Shown piece after piece: positions 41,409 to 54,244 of a DNA stretch of 64,000 bases. The DNA lies in assembly GCF_018873765.1 (NCBI RefSeq), contig NW_025317497.1, positions 1-64,000 on the forward strand, read 5' to 3'. The position numbers were made by a program, and so were the translations under genes. The notes under the pieces were generated by a model. The model was not told the origin of the DNA and ran no database searches. It saw only the letters and a list, made by a program, of their open reading frames with translations. The DNA is from Telopea speciosissima (lineage: Eukaryota > Streptophyta > Magnoliopsida > Proteales > Proteaceae). Numbering within the stretch: the first letter of the stretch is position 1; each line of letters opens with the position of its first letter.

Positions 41409-42468
41409 AGGAATAGAAGAGCACACTGCCTCTTAGAAGAGGGAAAATCCTAACCTGATGCAAGCATGGAAGCATCATGATCGATTTAGAATAGAAGAAG
41501 GGAGAAAAAATAATGTGAAGAAATGTCATTTTTCAAGACGAAACATAGCTCTTCAAGGCTACGGACAACAACTCTTCAAGGTTGTAAAGTAAACTCAAGA
41601 CTAAGTAAACTTTGATTAATTCTTCCAAAAAACTGAATGTAAAATGGTCATAAGGGCTTACATATATAGATAAAAGAAAAACTCACGTTGCCAAGAATCC
41701 ACTCTGTTTTAGGCAAGACCATAAGACAACCTTCTAATTTAACATAAATAAAAATAGAGCAATAACTTAAATAGATGGCTGCAGCAAAATTTGTTCATGA
41801 CTTCCCAAAATCATCCCTTTTTGCTAGCCAAGCTTAGATGGTTGTGCTGTCCTTGCTTGGATGGCTTTGATGTAATTTTCCTGGTCCTCATATCTCCTTC
41901 CTTGTAGAGGTTGGACAACTTGCAAATAGCTATTAGAACTTCCCAAAATAAAATATAAGCAAATGATAAATGTGTCAAATCACCAAAAAGGAAACACTTT
42001 TGCTTCAAAAATTAGTTGCTTGAACGAGAGGAATCGAGTTGACTTTCTAGAAGACTGATTCACCATCCACTAAACTTTGGATGACGTAGCAAACTTGGGC
42101 TTGCGACTTGGCTGGAAGACTGGCCTTGGCCGTGGGTTGTTGCAATAGATGAAGGCCAACCTAGATCTTGGTTCAGTTCTTGATACGGGTCGATCTCCTT
42201 AAGGCCTTTGGGTGTGCGGCCTTGGCTTCCATGGCATCTAAATGCAGCTATGAGGTTGCATCATTATTATGTATTTTCTTCATTGTTTTATATAATAATT
42301 TTCTATTTTTCTTATATACTGATTTCAGTGATAAGGTTTTCCTTATCGTTTGGGCTTGAATTATTCAGAGCAATTAATTCTGAATAGCCCTTTCCTCTTA
42401 AGTCAAGAGTTGTGTTATGTGATGAGCGATGAAATTTCAAGGGCAAAATTTTTATAAGAGAAGGAGAA
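41409..42468. other. Unassigned sequence ending in a gypsy-like polypurine tract
   Basis: No intact gene was found. The last 40 bases (TTTCAAGGGCAAAATTTTT… AAGGAGAA) resemble the 3' end of a Tekay-type element just before its LTR, which would start TGTAACACCC at 42,469. Confidence 0.4.
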
Positions 42469-42499
42469 TGTAACACCCAACATGCATGTCTAGTTTATT

Positions 42500-42735
42500 T
42501 TATTATTTTTTTAGATGTCTTTGAAACTTTATATGAATGGTCATAGTCTTTCAAGTCCTTCTTGAGCTTTAATGAATTCCAAGACTTGGCTACTTTGAAT
42601 TATCATTCACTTTGAACATAATGTTAGTAATTTTCATGTGTTTGTTATCATCAAAACTAATAAATGGAAAGGGGCAATTCCCAACACCTTATTGATTGTA
42701 ATGTGGAAATTCCTTCCTACACTCCCCCTATTGTA
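42500..42735 (-). mobile_element. Decayed Sirevirus-like LTR end and polypurine tract
   Basis: GTTTGTTATCATCAAAACTAATAAATGG followed by CAATTCCCAACA resembles the last 60 bases of the element S LTR (1,608-1,668). A CACTCCCCCTA tract near 42,719 would be its polypurine tract. The match is partial. Confidence 0.45.
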
Positions 42736-45259
42736 TTTTTAGGAATTGAAATCATAGAGATTGCACATTTTGATAAGCGTTCATGCTTGGTGAGTCGACA
42801 TAGCCATATTGAAAGCTTCAAGGTCAACTAAATCTAAGCTCACCATTAGTTCTTGCGTAGACAGAGCTTCCTCCAACTAATCCAATGGGTGGGCCGGTGC
42901 CCTTTATTGAATTCTTCCACTAAAACTTCATTAAAATTGCTTGTATTTTATTGAAAAACTGGAGTAATGTTGTCATTTTTTGTAACAGTTATAGTGAATT
43001 TTAACGGTGTGGCAGTGTTCTCAGGTGTTAAACAGTGATTGTGCAAAGCATGTAGTTTAATGGCACTGACAGTCAGTTTAGTAGTGATACAGAAGTATCT
43101 GACAATATTTTCTAGTAGCATCCTAAAATGTTAGGCAGTGTTTGACGGTGTTTGATAGATATCGGTAGCATGTGGCAGCCTTGGGTGAAGTGCACACACA
43201 ATTTGACTAGGTGATTTCATAGGTTCATGCGTATAGGTCAGCTTTGGAGCCAATATCAGTAAGCCAGATGGCAGAATTGGAATATGGCATGTACTGGAAA
43301 GTTGTAGAGCTTTGGATCCAATGTTGTATGAGGAAGAAGATATAGCGATTTCTGTACGGTTGCTTCGAAGCGAAGCAAACCTAAGTGGTTTTGGAGTGTG
43401 GAGTTTTGGTGACACATTGCATAGCTGATGATGTGGCATCTCCATAATTGCTGACGGGTGATAGTGCACGGTGAGGTGGCATAGTGTTTTGTGAAGTGGT
43501 ATAGTCATGTGAGGTAGCAACACAAGGGGCAGTGTCATAGGGTCACGTAGGTCTGGTAGCAGCAGATGTATAGGCCCATGTTGCGCATGGCAAGCACCAT
43601 GCATGCATAAGGGTTCAAGACCTTGCGGCCATGTCCGCATGTGTCAAGACACAACAGTAGCATTGGTTGTAGCCGTGCCCGTACACATGCCCATGGACCA
43701 GTCACACAACCAAGGATGCACATAGCTGAGGTCGCACGTGCATGCCGGCACAAGCTCATAAGGCTCATTTTTGGTCAATTTATGGCTAAGGCATGGCACT
43801 CCCACCAGCTGTTCACCAAAATGCCCCAATGAGAGCAACAAAGTGATGATCTCAGGAAACTAATGCCCAGAGACACAAAACTTTTGGTTCTAAAATTCAG
43901 GCGGCCATCGGATCCGCATCAAGTGGATCTGATCTCAATCCAACAACCAAGACTAAAGCGCGCTAGGCGCGGCAAAGATGATTCTTGAGCGGACGCTACC
44001 ATTTGTCAAGTATACCCTCAAATTGTGTGCCACAATGCAGTATAACATGTCACCGTTCTTGTACAGCGTCGACACAAATTTGACAACACTCAGATGCCAT
44101 TTTCCATGCTCTCGTAGCTCCTGCTCCCGCTCCCGCAAATGCATTAGATGTTTATCTGAGTGATCGCGACTCTCCCACCACTTAAGAGCTGATCGAACGG
44201 CTGATGGTTGAGCCGAAGTTTGAACATGATATCGTGTGTCACATGCAAACTAAACATCGACCATAGATTCCTTTCTTGTGACTATGGTCTTCCTCGCATT
44301 TTGATGGCCTTTGTGTCACCCAAGCATTTGGAAGATGATGTGACGAATTATATGCGAACAACTAAATTGTGATGCCTCATTATGTCACAAGTTGCCTTTG
44401 GTCTTAACAAAGCCTCACTAACAAGCACTGCCTATTAGTATAAAAAAAGTCGGATTGGGCTAGTTGACTAATTTTGTAGCGCATAAGTAGATTCCCTTTC
44501 GAGAAATTTAGGTCATTCCCCTTTGGCTAAATCTACGATCTGAATTGAATTGGCCATTATAATGTCATTTTATGGACTTTTTAGGCTCAGTTTTTTCCTG
44601 TGGCAAGAATGTCATAAATCCATTTTTGAGAGATTTTGGAGAGCTAAAAAGGGTTGTTTATGTTGTTTACTTGATTTGGATATTGATGATGGCTTCTTCA
44701 GAGTTTGTGCATTGTCGGAGTTGATTTTCACACTTCAAGGACCTTGGTGGAGTTGGGATTACTCGGGTAGCGGTAATCTAGGTTTGCAAATCCTCATTTT
44801 ATTTTCTAGATTGTAAATTCATTTTAAATGCTAGTATATGCATGTAATTTGGGGGGTTAATATTTGAAATTGATATTGTATATCCTATCAAGTTGGGGCT
44901 TGATAGATGAGGGATTGTAGCCCTAGTCTGTAAGTCAGCACAGAGAAAAGCAGGAGTAGGAACTCCTATAGTGTTGTAGTAATCAAATAGTGTTGGAGTG
45001 TTGACCTATACACAAAACCCTAGGTAAGGTATTGCTCTGTGGATGTAGGCAAATTGTCGAACCATATATATTATGCCTTGTGGTTTTGTATTGCAATTGT
45101 GGAATTGGAGTGGCATGGTATGTGTGCTTACAGGATGGATGTGTACAGTCTAGTAGACCTGGTCACTTTCTGGTAGCGGGGTGGATGTGCACACAACTGT
45201 GCATTTAAATCAGTTCTTTTGTGCGTGCATGCATGCGTGAAGTTAGGTTTAGAGGAGAA
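42736..45259. other. Unassigned repeat-derived sequence
   Basis: Frames up to 169 codons occur but show no domain, start context or conservation cue. The stretch near 44,880-45,070, with GTGGATGTAGGCAAATTGTCGAACC, resembles the leader part of a copia LTR. Confidence 0.35.
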
Positions 45260-45433
45260 ATTTTTTAAATTCACTGATTCACCCACTCTAAGTGTCAGTC
45301 TAGCAATGTCATATTTGTTTTTTAAATTCATTGATTCACCCCCGTTTGAGTGTCAGTCTGGCAATGTCATATTTGTTTTTTAAATTCACTGATTCACCCT
45401 CATTTTGAGTGTTAGTCTCGCAATATCATATTT
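45260..45433. repeat. Three tandem units of about 58 bp
   Basis: Units start TTTTTTAAATTCACTGATTCACCC at about 45,260, 45,317 and 45,375, and each ends GCAATGTCATATTTG or a close variant. Confidence 0.85.
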
Positions 45434-45478
45434 GCTTTGGGATTTGATCCCTCCGTCTTCAAACATTTTGCCCATATC

Positions 45479-48378
45479 TGTCACACCCCACTTTCCACAA
45501 CCAGGGTGGTGTGACTATGATGCACACATGCACCCCAACAACCCTAAGATCATAGAAGTAGTAGTCAACCCTCATAGTCCCTAACCCTAACACATCTATA
45601 ATTGAAGCAGTGGAAATAGAATATATAGGAATAAATCAAAGTTCGGAAGCTAAATTGTGATAATATATACATAACCATGTGTTTGTAATCCGTTAAACAT
45701 CTAAAGTTCTCAAACAGACATAAATAATAAATAAATCCAAGTTATTATATCCAAGATAAAACTGAAAATAAGGTTGGGGCAAAGCCCACCCATACATCAC
45801 AAAGCTGAAAAATAAGGAGAAAGAGTTCTTGAGGATCATATCCTCGATCACAGTGCCCCATTGGCACGCTCGTTACATCCTCAATCAGCTCCATGTCACT
45901 CAGACTTTGGAACCCACCAATCATCTTCGTGATCAACCATAACCACGATATCATCGGTGCCCACCGACAATAACTTGTCCTAAATCAAAATTCTAAAAAA
46001 TAGAGATTTTCACGAGGGATGAGCTTCACTAAGCCTAGTAAGAAAATTAGACCACACAAGCATATACAACAATTCATGAATGCTAGCACATGATGCATGG
46101 GTTCATTTTAATTATTATCCACCTAACAACAATGCCTAAGTCTGGGTGAAGTGTTACTGCAACATCCCCTAAGGAGCATCCCTGGTCCCAAAAACAATGG
46201 AACCCAAAGATATAACCCGAGTTGTGGTTGGAAGCCTGCCATACATGTGTACGTCCTGTATGGTAAACCTCCGATATAACCCACGCCATTGCCCAGTACC
46301 GATATTACCCTCGGTCACCCCGGGTTTGAGAATGGTATTCCAGCATTCCCATCAAACCTACCAACGGTTATCCAACACCTTACCCCCTGTTGGTAAGGGG
46401 TGTAACACTGGGGATAATCCAACCTAACCATCATGCATCTAACATGAATATGTCGCATGCATACATATATGTATAGGGGCTGAGATCATAGTACCGGTAT
46501 TCTCGTAGGCCACACCATTCTCCCGTCTCCCCTAACATAGACATATACATATATGATGGCGCATGTGTATGTGTATGCCCATAGGCTGAGATCATAGTAT
46601 TGGTATTCCCATCGGCCACACTAGCCACCCGTCTCCTATGGCATACACAACCACATACAAGTACGACGAATATGGTACTGAAAGCACGATCAGTCCATCA
46701 CAAACCCGTGCCCAGCGTAATGCAAGATACAATTCTAATGACCATATGGCAATCACGAGACCGACATTACCCTCGGCTCCTGGATCCCATTCCACATGCA
46801 TGATGCTCTACTATCAATGATAATATCAAACAATATGCAAACAACCAATGAAATCTTTCCATATGCCTTGAATTTATATTTGAAATAAAGTACAACAATG
46901 ATATGCAATGATACATGATGAGAAATGTTGTAGAATACTATGCAAGCATGTATCAATCATATACATAACTAAACATAGCATAAACATTCCATAAATTAAG
47001 TCAATGTCTAATCCACTTACAATCTCCTTAATTTTGGTGATTTAATCCCGCACTTCACCTCCCAATGGCACCCGCTAGGCCTCACCGGAAGTTGAATCGA
47101 ATTCTAAATAATAATTATAAAAGAATCATTTAATTAACTAACTTTTCCAATCAAATAACTCAAAGATCATGCCCCAAGAAGTCCCAATATTGATCAAGGG
47201 TTTGGTCCCCAAGGTGTGGAGATTATCAAGGGCACAAAGGGCATTACATAGGTGTAGCAATGCACCAAAAATGAAGGAGGCGGCAGATGAGCGGTTGATG
47301 GCCATCTGCCTCCAAAATCAGAGTACCATGGGCCAGCTTTGCTGTATTTCAACTTAGCTTGGTTGTAGGCCAATCCAAGCTTCATAGAAGCTCTAATTAT
47401 GATTCCTACATCTTCTATTGGGTCTAGGTACACCTGAGAACTAAACCAATTGATGGGAAAGGGTTTAAGTGAAGGATTAAAGGCTTAAAAGCCCCAAATG
47501 GATAGAGAATCTCAATTGGTTTATGGATGAGGTATACCTACAGCTAGAAGAAGTATAGTAGAGTCTAAATCTTAAATTAGATTACTAAGAAGATCAACTA
47601 TGGAAGTAATCAATGTAATCTTTATCAAATCTCCAACTAAAAACCCTAAATCAAGAGCTAACAATGGAAGAATTGAAAAGAGTAGGATGATTCTAGCAAA
47701 CCTTGAAGATCTAGGTCAAGAGGGGATGGTCCAACTAAGTTCCCAAGCTTCTCCTCCCTTCTTCTCCGTCTTTCTCTCCTCCTTTTCCTCCCTTAGCTGC
47801 TCTCCACGAATTTGGCAAGAAGACTAAGCAATTAAGGGTTTTAGAAGCTCAACTCCTTATATAGACAACTTAAACTAAGACCTATTTGGATGGTTGATGG
47901 AAAATCCACTTTAAAACTACATTATTCCATCATTTTGACCAAGCATACCCATCGCCATGGTCCCACAAGGTAAGAGAGGGTTTATAGGGGTCCCATAGTC
48001 CTTAGGGTTGTCTTAGTTTAGGTTGCAACAAGTCTAGGTAGGTCCCACCACAAAATAATGTTGTTTTCAGCATTTTTGGACATAAGCGACAGATAGGCGG
48101 CTGATGGATCTGTAAAGGCTCACAAGGGGTCCCAAGGGCTGCCAGTGAACCCAGGTTCAACCCAGTGAGGGTTTGGGTTCCAAACAAGGTTGTGACACTT
48201 CCCAAAACATGAAATAAGCTTCCGAAATAGGTCAAAGACTTCTCCAAAGTGGTTGGACCATATGGTTTGGGTTACTTATCAACTGTCAAGGGTATGTCCA
48301 GGTAAGGTGTGAGTGTTTCAAATAGGTTCAAAATAAGCCCGGTTCAACTAGGCCCGAATTTTGGGCACGGGCATTACA
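45479..48378 (-). mobile_element. Probable solo LTR of a gypsy element (minus orientation)
   Basis: It starts TGTCACACCCCACTTTCC and ends GGGCACGGGCATTACA, with flanks ATATC (45,474-45,478) and TTATC (48,379-48,383). On the minus strand a TATATAAGG near 47,855 precedes a GAGAGAAAG-rich leader, and CTTACTAGGCTTAGTGAAGCTCA lies near 46,030. Both suggest minus orientation. Internal duplications include two copies of GGCTGAGATCATAGTA (about 46,478 and 46,583). No coding region was found. Confidence 0.6.
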
Positions 48379-48383
48379 TTATC

Positions 48384-48949
48384 ATTATCTATCCCTCTGG
48401 AAAATTTCTATTTAATATTATTTCCCAATGTTAAAATATTAGGCTTTAAAATTGTTTGAAGACAACTTTTCCATTTTTGGGGAACTTATAATTTAACAGT
48501 AAGAAATTCAAGAAAATTCCTAAAATTATAGACTATACAATGGAGAAAGGACTTGAAGCTTGACGCATGGTTAATCTAAGGGAAGGGACGGGAAGGGAAG
48601 GGAAGGGAAAACCTTCCCATTAAAGGGCTAGTTTGACTAAAGGTCTTTATATGACTTTAAAAAAAAATTTTGGGCCTCGGCTTTTTTGACTGGATAATTT
48701 TTAGCTAGCATTTTCATAAAAATTAAATTTAAAAATGAATAGCTTTTCGAGACGTGTCCACAGAAATCTATGGATGGCCACCTATTTTAATACATGGAAT
48801 TTAGGTGGATTTGAAATTTTATGGAGAAGTTTACAAAAAAAAAATAAAATTATGGACACACATATCTGAAGGTCCCTTATTTACATGTCAAGTTAAAACT
48901 TATATATAAGCAATCAAGTAACAAAATAAAGCATTAAAAATTCAAGACT
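48384..48949. other. Unassigned AT-rich spacer with a short GGGAA repeat
   Basis: A (GGGAA)n-like run lies at 48,581-48,608. Nothing else was recognised. Confidence 0.4.
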
Positions 48950-48957
48950 ACTGAAAG

Positions 48958-49500
48958 TAGGGGTGCAAGTTTGGCCCGAACCCGCCCTGAGTCAGAACAA
49001 GGCCTAGGCTGAGATACCTCGTCTTGAGGGTCAGGGCTGGAAATTTCTAGCCCTGAGTCAGGGTTGGGTTGGGCTAGGGTTGAAGCCTCAGGATGAGCCG
49101 GGCCCGGCCTAGCCCGACTCTGTTTTAAATTATACTATAAAATATATATTGATATATGATATATATTATAAACTTTAAATGTTATACGTATTTTATTATA
49201 TAATATATTATATATGAAGATAGTAAGTGATACAATATTTTATTATATCTATTATTTTATGTAAAACTGATAATTTTCTCCTTGACCCAGCCCAACTTAG
49301 TCCAGTCCATGCATCTCTCCCTTCCCCCACTCCATGATCAGGACCAATCAGGGTTAGGCCGGCCCGACCCTGAGGGAGGGTCAGGGTTGGATTTTTCAGG
49401 CATTGAATTAGGATTGGGTCGAGCCTGGGCCCAACTATGGACTCAGGATTGGACTAGGGTTTTAAAAAGCCCAACCCGACCCGACCCTATTGCAACCCTA
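48958..49500. mobile_element. hAT-like MITE, 543 bp
   Basis: The left end TAGGGGTGCAAG and the complement of the right end TAGGGTTGCAATAGGG are inverted repeats. The flanks ACTGAAAG (48,950-48,957) and ATTGAGAG (49,501-49,508) match at 6 of 8 positions. Subterminal GGGTCAGGG / CCCGACCC motifs surround an AT-rich centre. There is no transposase. Confidence 0.65.
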
Positions 49501-49508
49501 ATTGAGAG

Positions 49509-51337
49509 GGTGTGGGTGCCAATTCAAAGGACAATATACAAATAAATTTGGTCAAAAATTTCACACATGACAATTCAACCCATTCCCTTACATGATTGAC
49601 CGTGGAATTGCAATTAGGTATGCAATCCATTGATTTCATAATGGAATGCACCACAAAACTACTTTTATAAAATTAAAAAATAAAACAAATTTAGGGGCAT
49701 ATTTCCTACCTTGCTTGTTATAGGAACCATTTCCACACGCCCATTATAATTGCCAATAAATACCACATAGCAATGTAAAAAATTTAAACCAGACTGATTG
49801 AACTGATCAAAATCGACTAATTAAAATCTTTATCGGCTCTATATTAATTTTTTATTTTATAAATTGTTAAAGACTGAAACCAACTAGACCGACCGATAAG
49901 ACCAACCGTTTGGACTGTAACAAAAAACCTGATAAACCCAATAAAAGCCAATAGGTTTTACATTTTTTTGTTTATTTCCGGAATCAAATCCATATCCTAA
50001 TGATCGAGTCACATATACAATTGATCGCCTTACAACGTGCCCTGTCCTTGACTCTATGGGTGCCTATAAGCTCTTCAGTTTCAGTGATTCAATTGTTTCT
50101 TTAATGTCCGGTTGGTTGAATTCCTAGGAAACATTGGCATAAACGATTGAGGGAGAAATACCGCCTAGCAAGGATGGATTGATACGAATTTCACCCTTTC
50201 CTCTCGCCATCATCAATAGTGGGCCCCTCTTAAACTATGTGAAAGTTGCGTTAGCAAGGGGAGCTCGATGAGTTGATACGTGTGTCAAGTAGCTGGTCAT
50301 CATCCCTTCCGGGTAGTGGCACAACCATTAATTACAGAATCTCACTCGATCATTCACCCAGAGAAAGTCTTCCACTGACAAACGATCCCTACCAGTTGCA
50401 TTGGTTAGTAGATCCCCTTGCTTAACGGATTGCAAGCAACATCGCTTGGGATCAGAGAATAAGAATGAAAAACCGAGAACAGATCAATAAAAAAAAACAA
50501 TAATGGACCAAAACCGACCAGACAAAATGCCATCAGTTTTAATTTGGTTTTTGTAGAACGAACATCTTATTGATCCGGTTCTAGTATGGCTCAATATGTC
50601 AACCCCAAAAAAATGGACCAAAACCATCCCAACCATATGACACCCCTATAATTAAGTCTCCAGTAAATAAATTTTCCACATCATTATCAAGTTGTATAAA
50701 ATCTAATTTCCCCTCGTAAGATTTTAGTGCTCCAATATTGTTTAAGAAAGAAATTTTTTTTAAAAACAGTAGAGAAGTCCAAAATGGTAGGTTACTTAAT
50801 TGAGATGGACCTCCTAATATGATATGTAACCTGTCAAAGAGAAGAATCTCTCTCTCTCTCTCTCCTTATCTCAGCAACCTCACCTTGACATGGTCAGCTG
50901 ACTAAGAACCACCAATACCAAGACAACTCCAACTTCTTGGCAGAAGGGAACCACCCTTTCATGAGAAGAAAAGTACTGAAATATAGGTTAACTATTAAGG
51001 CCTAGGTTTTTGGTAGTAGAGGCTTTATGCTCTAATTTTATTAAATTCCATATTGAAAACACCACTAAAATTGGGCATGTACTGAAAAGCCTCATTGGCC
51101 AAAAATGGCATTGCATAGAATGAAACATTCCAGGGGCGTATTTTATACATATATTTACTCCATAATCTTCTATTACTCATTTTCCTTCTTTTATAAGAAA
51201 TATAATTTTAACAAAAGATGAGGCCCTTCCACACTAAACAAGGCCAAGCAAAAAAGACTACAAAATCTTCTATCCCCCTCTCAAACACAGAAGTACCAAC
51301 CACCCAGAATCCTTCACAAGTTGAGGCAATTAGAGCT
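49509..51337. other. Unassigned AT-rich region with a (CT)n microsatellite
   Basis: A (CT)n run lies at 50,847-50,866. ACCGACCAG/GACC-type motifs at 49,785-49,960 and 50,505-50,640, and an end reading ATGACACCCCTA, suggest another decayed MITE, but its left end could not be set. Confidence 0.35.
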
Positions 51338-52076
51338 TTAGAATATGTACCTATCTTCAGGTTTCACATCCCACCGTGTCTTGCGTCTTCTCCCATCATT
51401 TGAGGGAGTTTCACACTTAATTGGCAGTCGTCTTAGGGAGTCATTGGTTCTGAGGATGAGAATTTCCTCCTCATCATCACTGCTGATCCACCCATAACAT
51501 GGTTTCCTCTTGGGACTCGGAAGATCGCCAGCAGGTGGCAGTGATTTGATCTTTTCAAAATTTGTCCTTCCTGAAGCCTCTCCTTCAGCCAGTGCTGGAA
51601 GATCTGTAGCAAAGAACATAGAACATCATGAGAGACAAAAGATCTAATATGATACAATGTTGATCACAAGCATTGCCTGGCAGCATGCTGGTAAAGTATA
51701 CAGCAAACAAGAGGGTGCGTTAAACACCAAATGTCAACCTATATAATGTTTATAATGGTTTCGTGTACCTTGTCCTTAAATATGGCAGAAAAAATTACAT
51801 GAATAACCCGGACATAACTCCATCTGTGAATATTTTTATCTCAAAAGGTGATCTTTGGAGAGATAATTGGTAAACCGATTTTGTGATTCGTATAATGTCA
51901 GTTGACATGACTCAGAATTTTAGAGGATTGGGACAATCACCTCTCTCTGTTTCTGCAGCAGTATGTGGATCACCTGTCTCGATTTCTTCTCTAGTTTGGG
52001 GATCGCTTGTCTCCATTTCTAATGCAGTTTGTATACTGGTGGTTGGTATAGCATCAGCTTCCTGTGCTTCATCCTT
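51338..52076 (-). CDS. Unrecognised acidic protein gene, last two exons
   Basis: Two exons with matching phase (phase 1 junction) are supported: 51,941-52,076 and 51,338-51,603. The acceptor before the first is CTTCTGAG… on + (minus …CTCAG), its donor is GAGAG|GTGATT, and the second acceptor is TTGCTACAG. The joined product reads KDEAQEADAIPTTSIQTALEMETSDPQTREEIETGDPHTAAETER, then DLPALAEGEASGRTNFEKIK, KRKPCYGWISSDDEEEILILRTNDSLRRLPIKC and RRRKTRWDVKPEDRYIF, followed by a stop. The first part is Glu/Thr rich with an EMETSDPQT/EIETGDPHT internal duplication. The second part mixes acidic and basic clusters. I do not recognise the family. A splice donor is also possible at GATAG|GTACAT (51,350). 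Upstream exons were not found. Confidence 0.55.
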
Positions 52077-53559
52077 CTGAGGGCATGAAATAGTAACAAT
52101 GTCAAGTGAATGCAATTGTCAGCAAAGCTCCAACACGAAATCCCTTGATGCCATTCCAAGTGAAGCTTCCATCATTTGGTAGTCAAACCATGCAAATATG
52201 CTTAAAAGGGATAGATAAGAATAAACAATAATTACATAGCCCTGAATCATATGCATAAGCATAATATGACCATTAAATGTTCTGATAATTCACAGGTTGT
52301 AAAAGCAAAAACATTTACAATAAATTGAACTGGCAGAGTCTCCTCCAACTATCCTATCCATCACTCACCTATTGCTAATCAATTTTTCGATAAAAATGTA
52401 TGCTTGTAAACACCACATTTATGGAGTTCACTACTAAAAATACATGTCTTCAAGAACAAAAATATGCACACCCACACCCCATCCCCACCCCCATTCCCTC
52501 TCACATGCACAGGTACATGCATGCCACACGCCTACGCCTACACTTACACTCATGCCCACAAACACACGTGTGCACTCATGTGCAGAGAAAATAGCAACCT
52601 ATTACATTAATTCATTCACCGGGAAAAACGACGCAACCAACCTATGATTGACAGCATAGGCCATGTTTAGCAGTGCTATTGCAAATGATACTTGGTGAGG
52701 CAATTGTTGCCCCCCCCCCCCCCTTCCCATGTTCCCTCACTCTGCCCGAGCATCTATAGTGAGGGATTAGCAAGCTACTAATGTCCTAACAGAATGGCTT
52801 TAACAGAAGACCATAAATTAAGAATCGCAGGGTTAGAAATGCAAACAGAAACAAAGAAATCTCAGAAGCTATAAACAGCTCAGATTAGGTTCAAGTTTCA
52901 GTTGAAGGACATGCTGTGTGTACAGATCAGGTCTGCAGAATTTTACAAATTCCGATGGCTGGATTGTGAGATCCAGAACAATCCCACTACCACAAGGAAT
53001 TGCAATAAAACTGAATCAGAAATAGAAATCTGAAAACTAATAACAAGACGGATCCAAATTATGGAGCTTCAAAACAGAATTTCAAAGGAATCTAAACCAG
53101 ATATTGAAGCAAATAGAACCAGTAACAGAACTTAAGATAGCAACAAATCTGAAATTGAGAACCCAAAAAGAACAGTATAGCCACAAGTAGTTATGAGTTG
53201 ATCTAACCTGAACCTCAGCTAGATAGAATGATAGATAGAAAGAAAGAAGACATAATCCACAAGGTAAACACTCTTGAATCCACAGCTGCCTTAATGGGGT
53301 GGCCTGTAGGCCTGTAACTGAAATTTAATATTCCAGAAAATAGGATTGACTTGGGAGGGAAAAAGTTATCTATTCTGAAAAGAAAAATAGAAGAAAACTG
53401 AAAACCTGATAAGATCTCTTAACATGGACCAGCGAATGGGAGAGCCCCAATTTGACCTAAAGACTTCACAACCAGTAAAGAATAGATAACCAACTCAACG
53501 TGGAATAAAATATTACTAATCCAGCCTGATTAAAGTTAACTTTACAATATTAAAAAACA
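52077..53559. other. Unassigned, probably intronic, sequence with simple repeats
   Basis: A CA-rich degenerate repeat lies at 52,465-52,580 and a run of about 15 C at 52,712-52,726. No exon could be supported. Confidence 0.4.
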
Positions 53560-54244
53560 AAAAAACTAAAAAAAACTAAAAAGAGGCAGAAGTAAAAGAA
53601 CCCACCACTTGGACTGCTAACAAGATAAGAGTCCTGATCTGATCAGGAATCAGAACCTGAACAAAAAATTGTAGTTGCAGGCTATCATGACAGTTAAATC
53701 TGGCTGTCAGATTGGCTGTCATGTCTATCATGTCAAAGTTAAATCTAATTTCTTCTTCCTCTGCCATTTCTATCATGTCTGTCATGTCACAGTTAGATCT
53801 AATTCCTTCTTCTTCCACTGGTACTGCTTCTAAAACATTGATTTTGCATCAATTCTTCCCGGTTTGAAATCATTCGACCCCGACAAATGGGTAAAGGACA
53901 TGTACTGCTCATACAAGGTTGATGCCCTTTAAGTCAACAGCATGGATCCATGTACACTTGAACCTCGGACAGTTCTTTCATTTGACAAGAAATGGCAACA
54001 TCTATCTAGGTGTGTAACAATGCCTTGTCGTACACGACATCCTTGATCTCATCCTCAACAGATGGCAACATCAAGGTATGTCCTATATCACCTTCTTCTG
54101 AGTGATGTACCAATAGAGAATAAGGTCAGCAACGTTGGAGACACTGCTTATGGGTTATGGCCATGTTAAGAGTAATTTTAAAACATAAGCATTAGGTCCA
54201 ACCTTCTTAAGGATCTTATAAGGACGCATCTTCAATGGGTGGAG
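53560..54244 (-). pseudogene. Old Ty3/gypsy element: polyprotein C-terminal region
   Basis: On the minus strand PYKILKKVGPNAYVLKL (54,225-54,180) is the conserved end-of-integrase segment of gypsy polyproteins. It is followed by frameshifted remnants and an acidic stretch with two related units (EEEGIRSNCDMTDMIEM and EEEEIRFNFDMIDM, 53,820-53,690). It continues the integrase fragment at 60,040-60,315 and is separated from it by the LINE/A3 insertion. Confidence 0.75.

Noticed and set aside
43131-43640. 169-codon frame on the minus strand
   Set aside because: It has low-complexity composition, no recognisable motif and no splice or neighbour support, and it lies in repeat-derived sequence.
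52440-52600. Possible histidine/proline-rich peptide gene on +
   Set aside because: The frame is produced by a CA-rich simple repeat in all phases.
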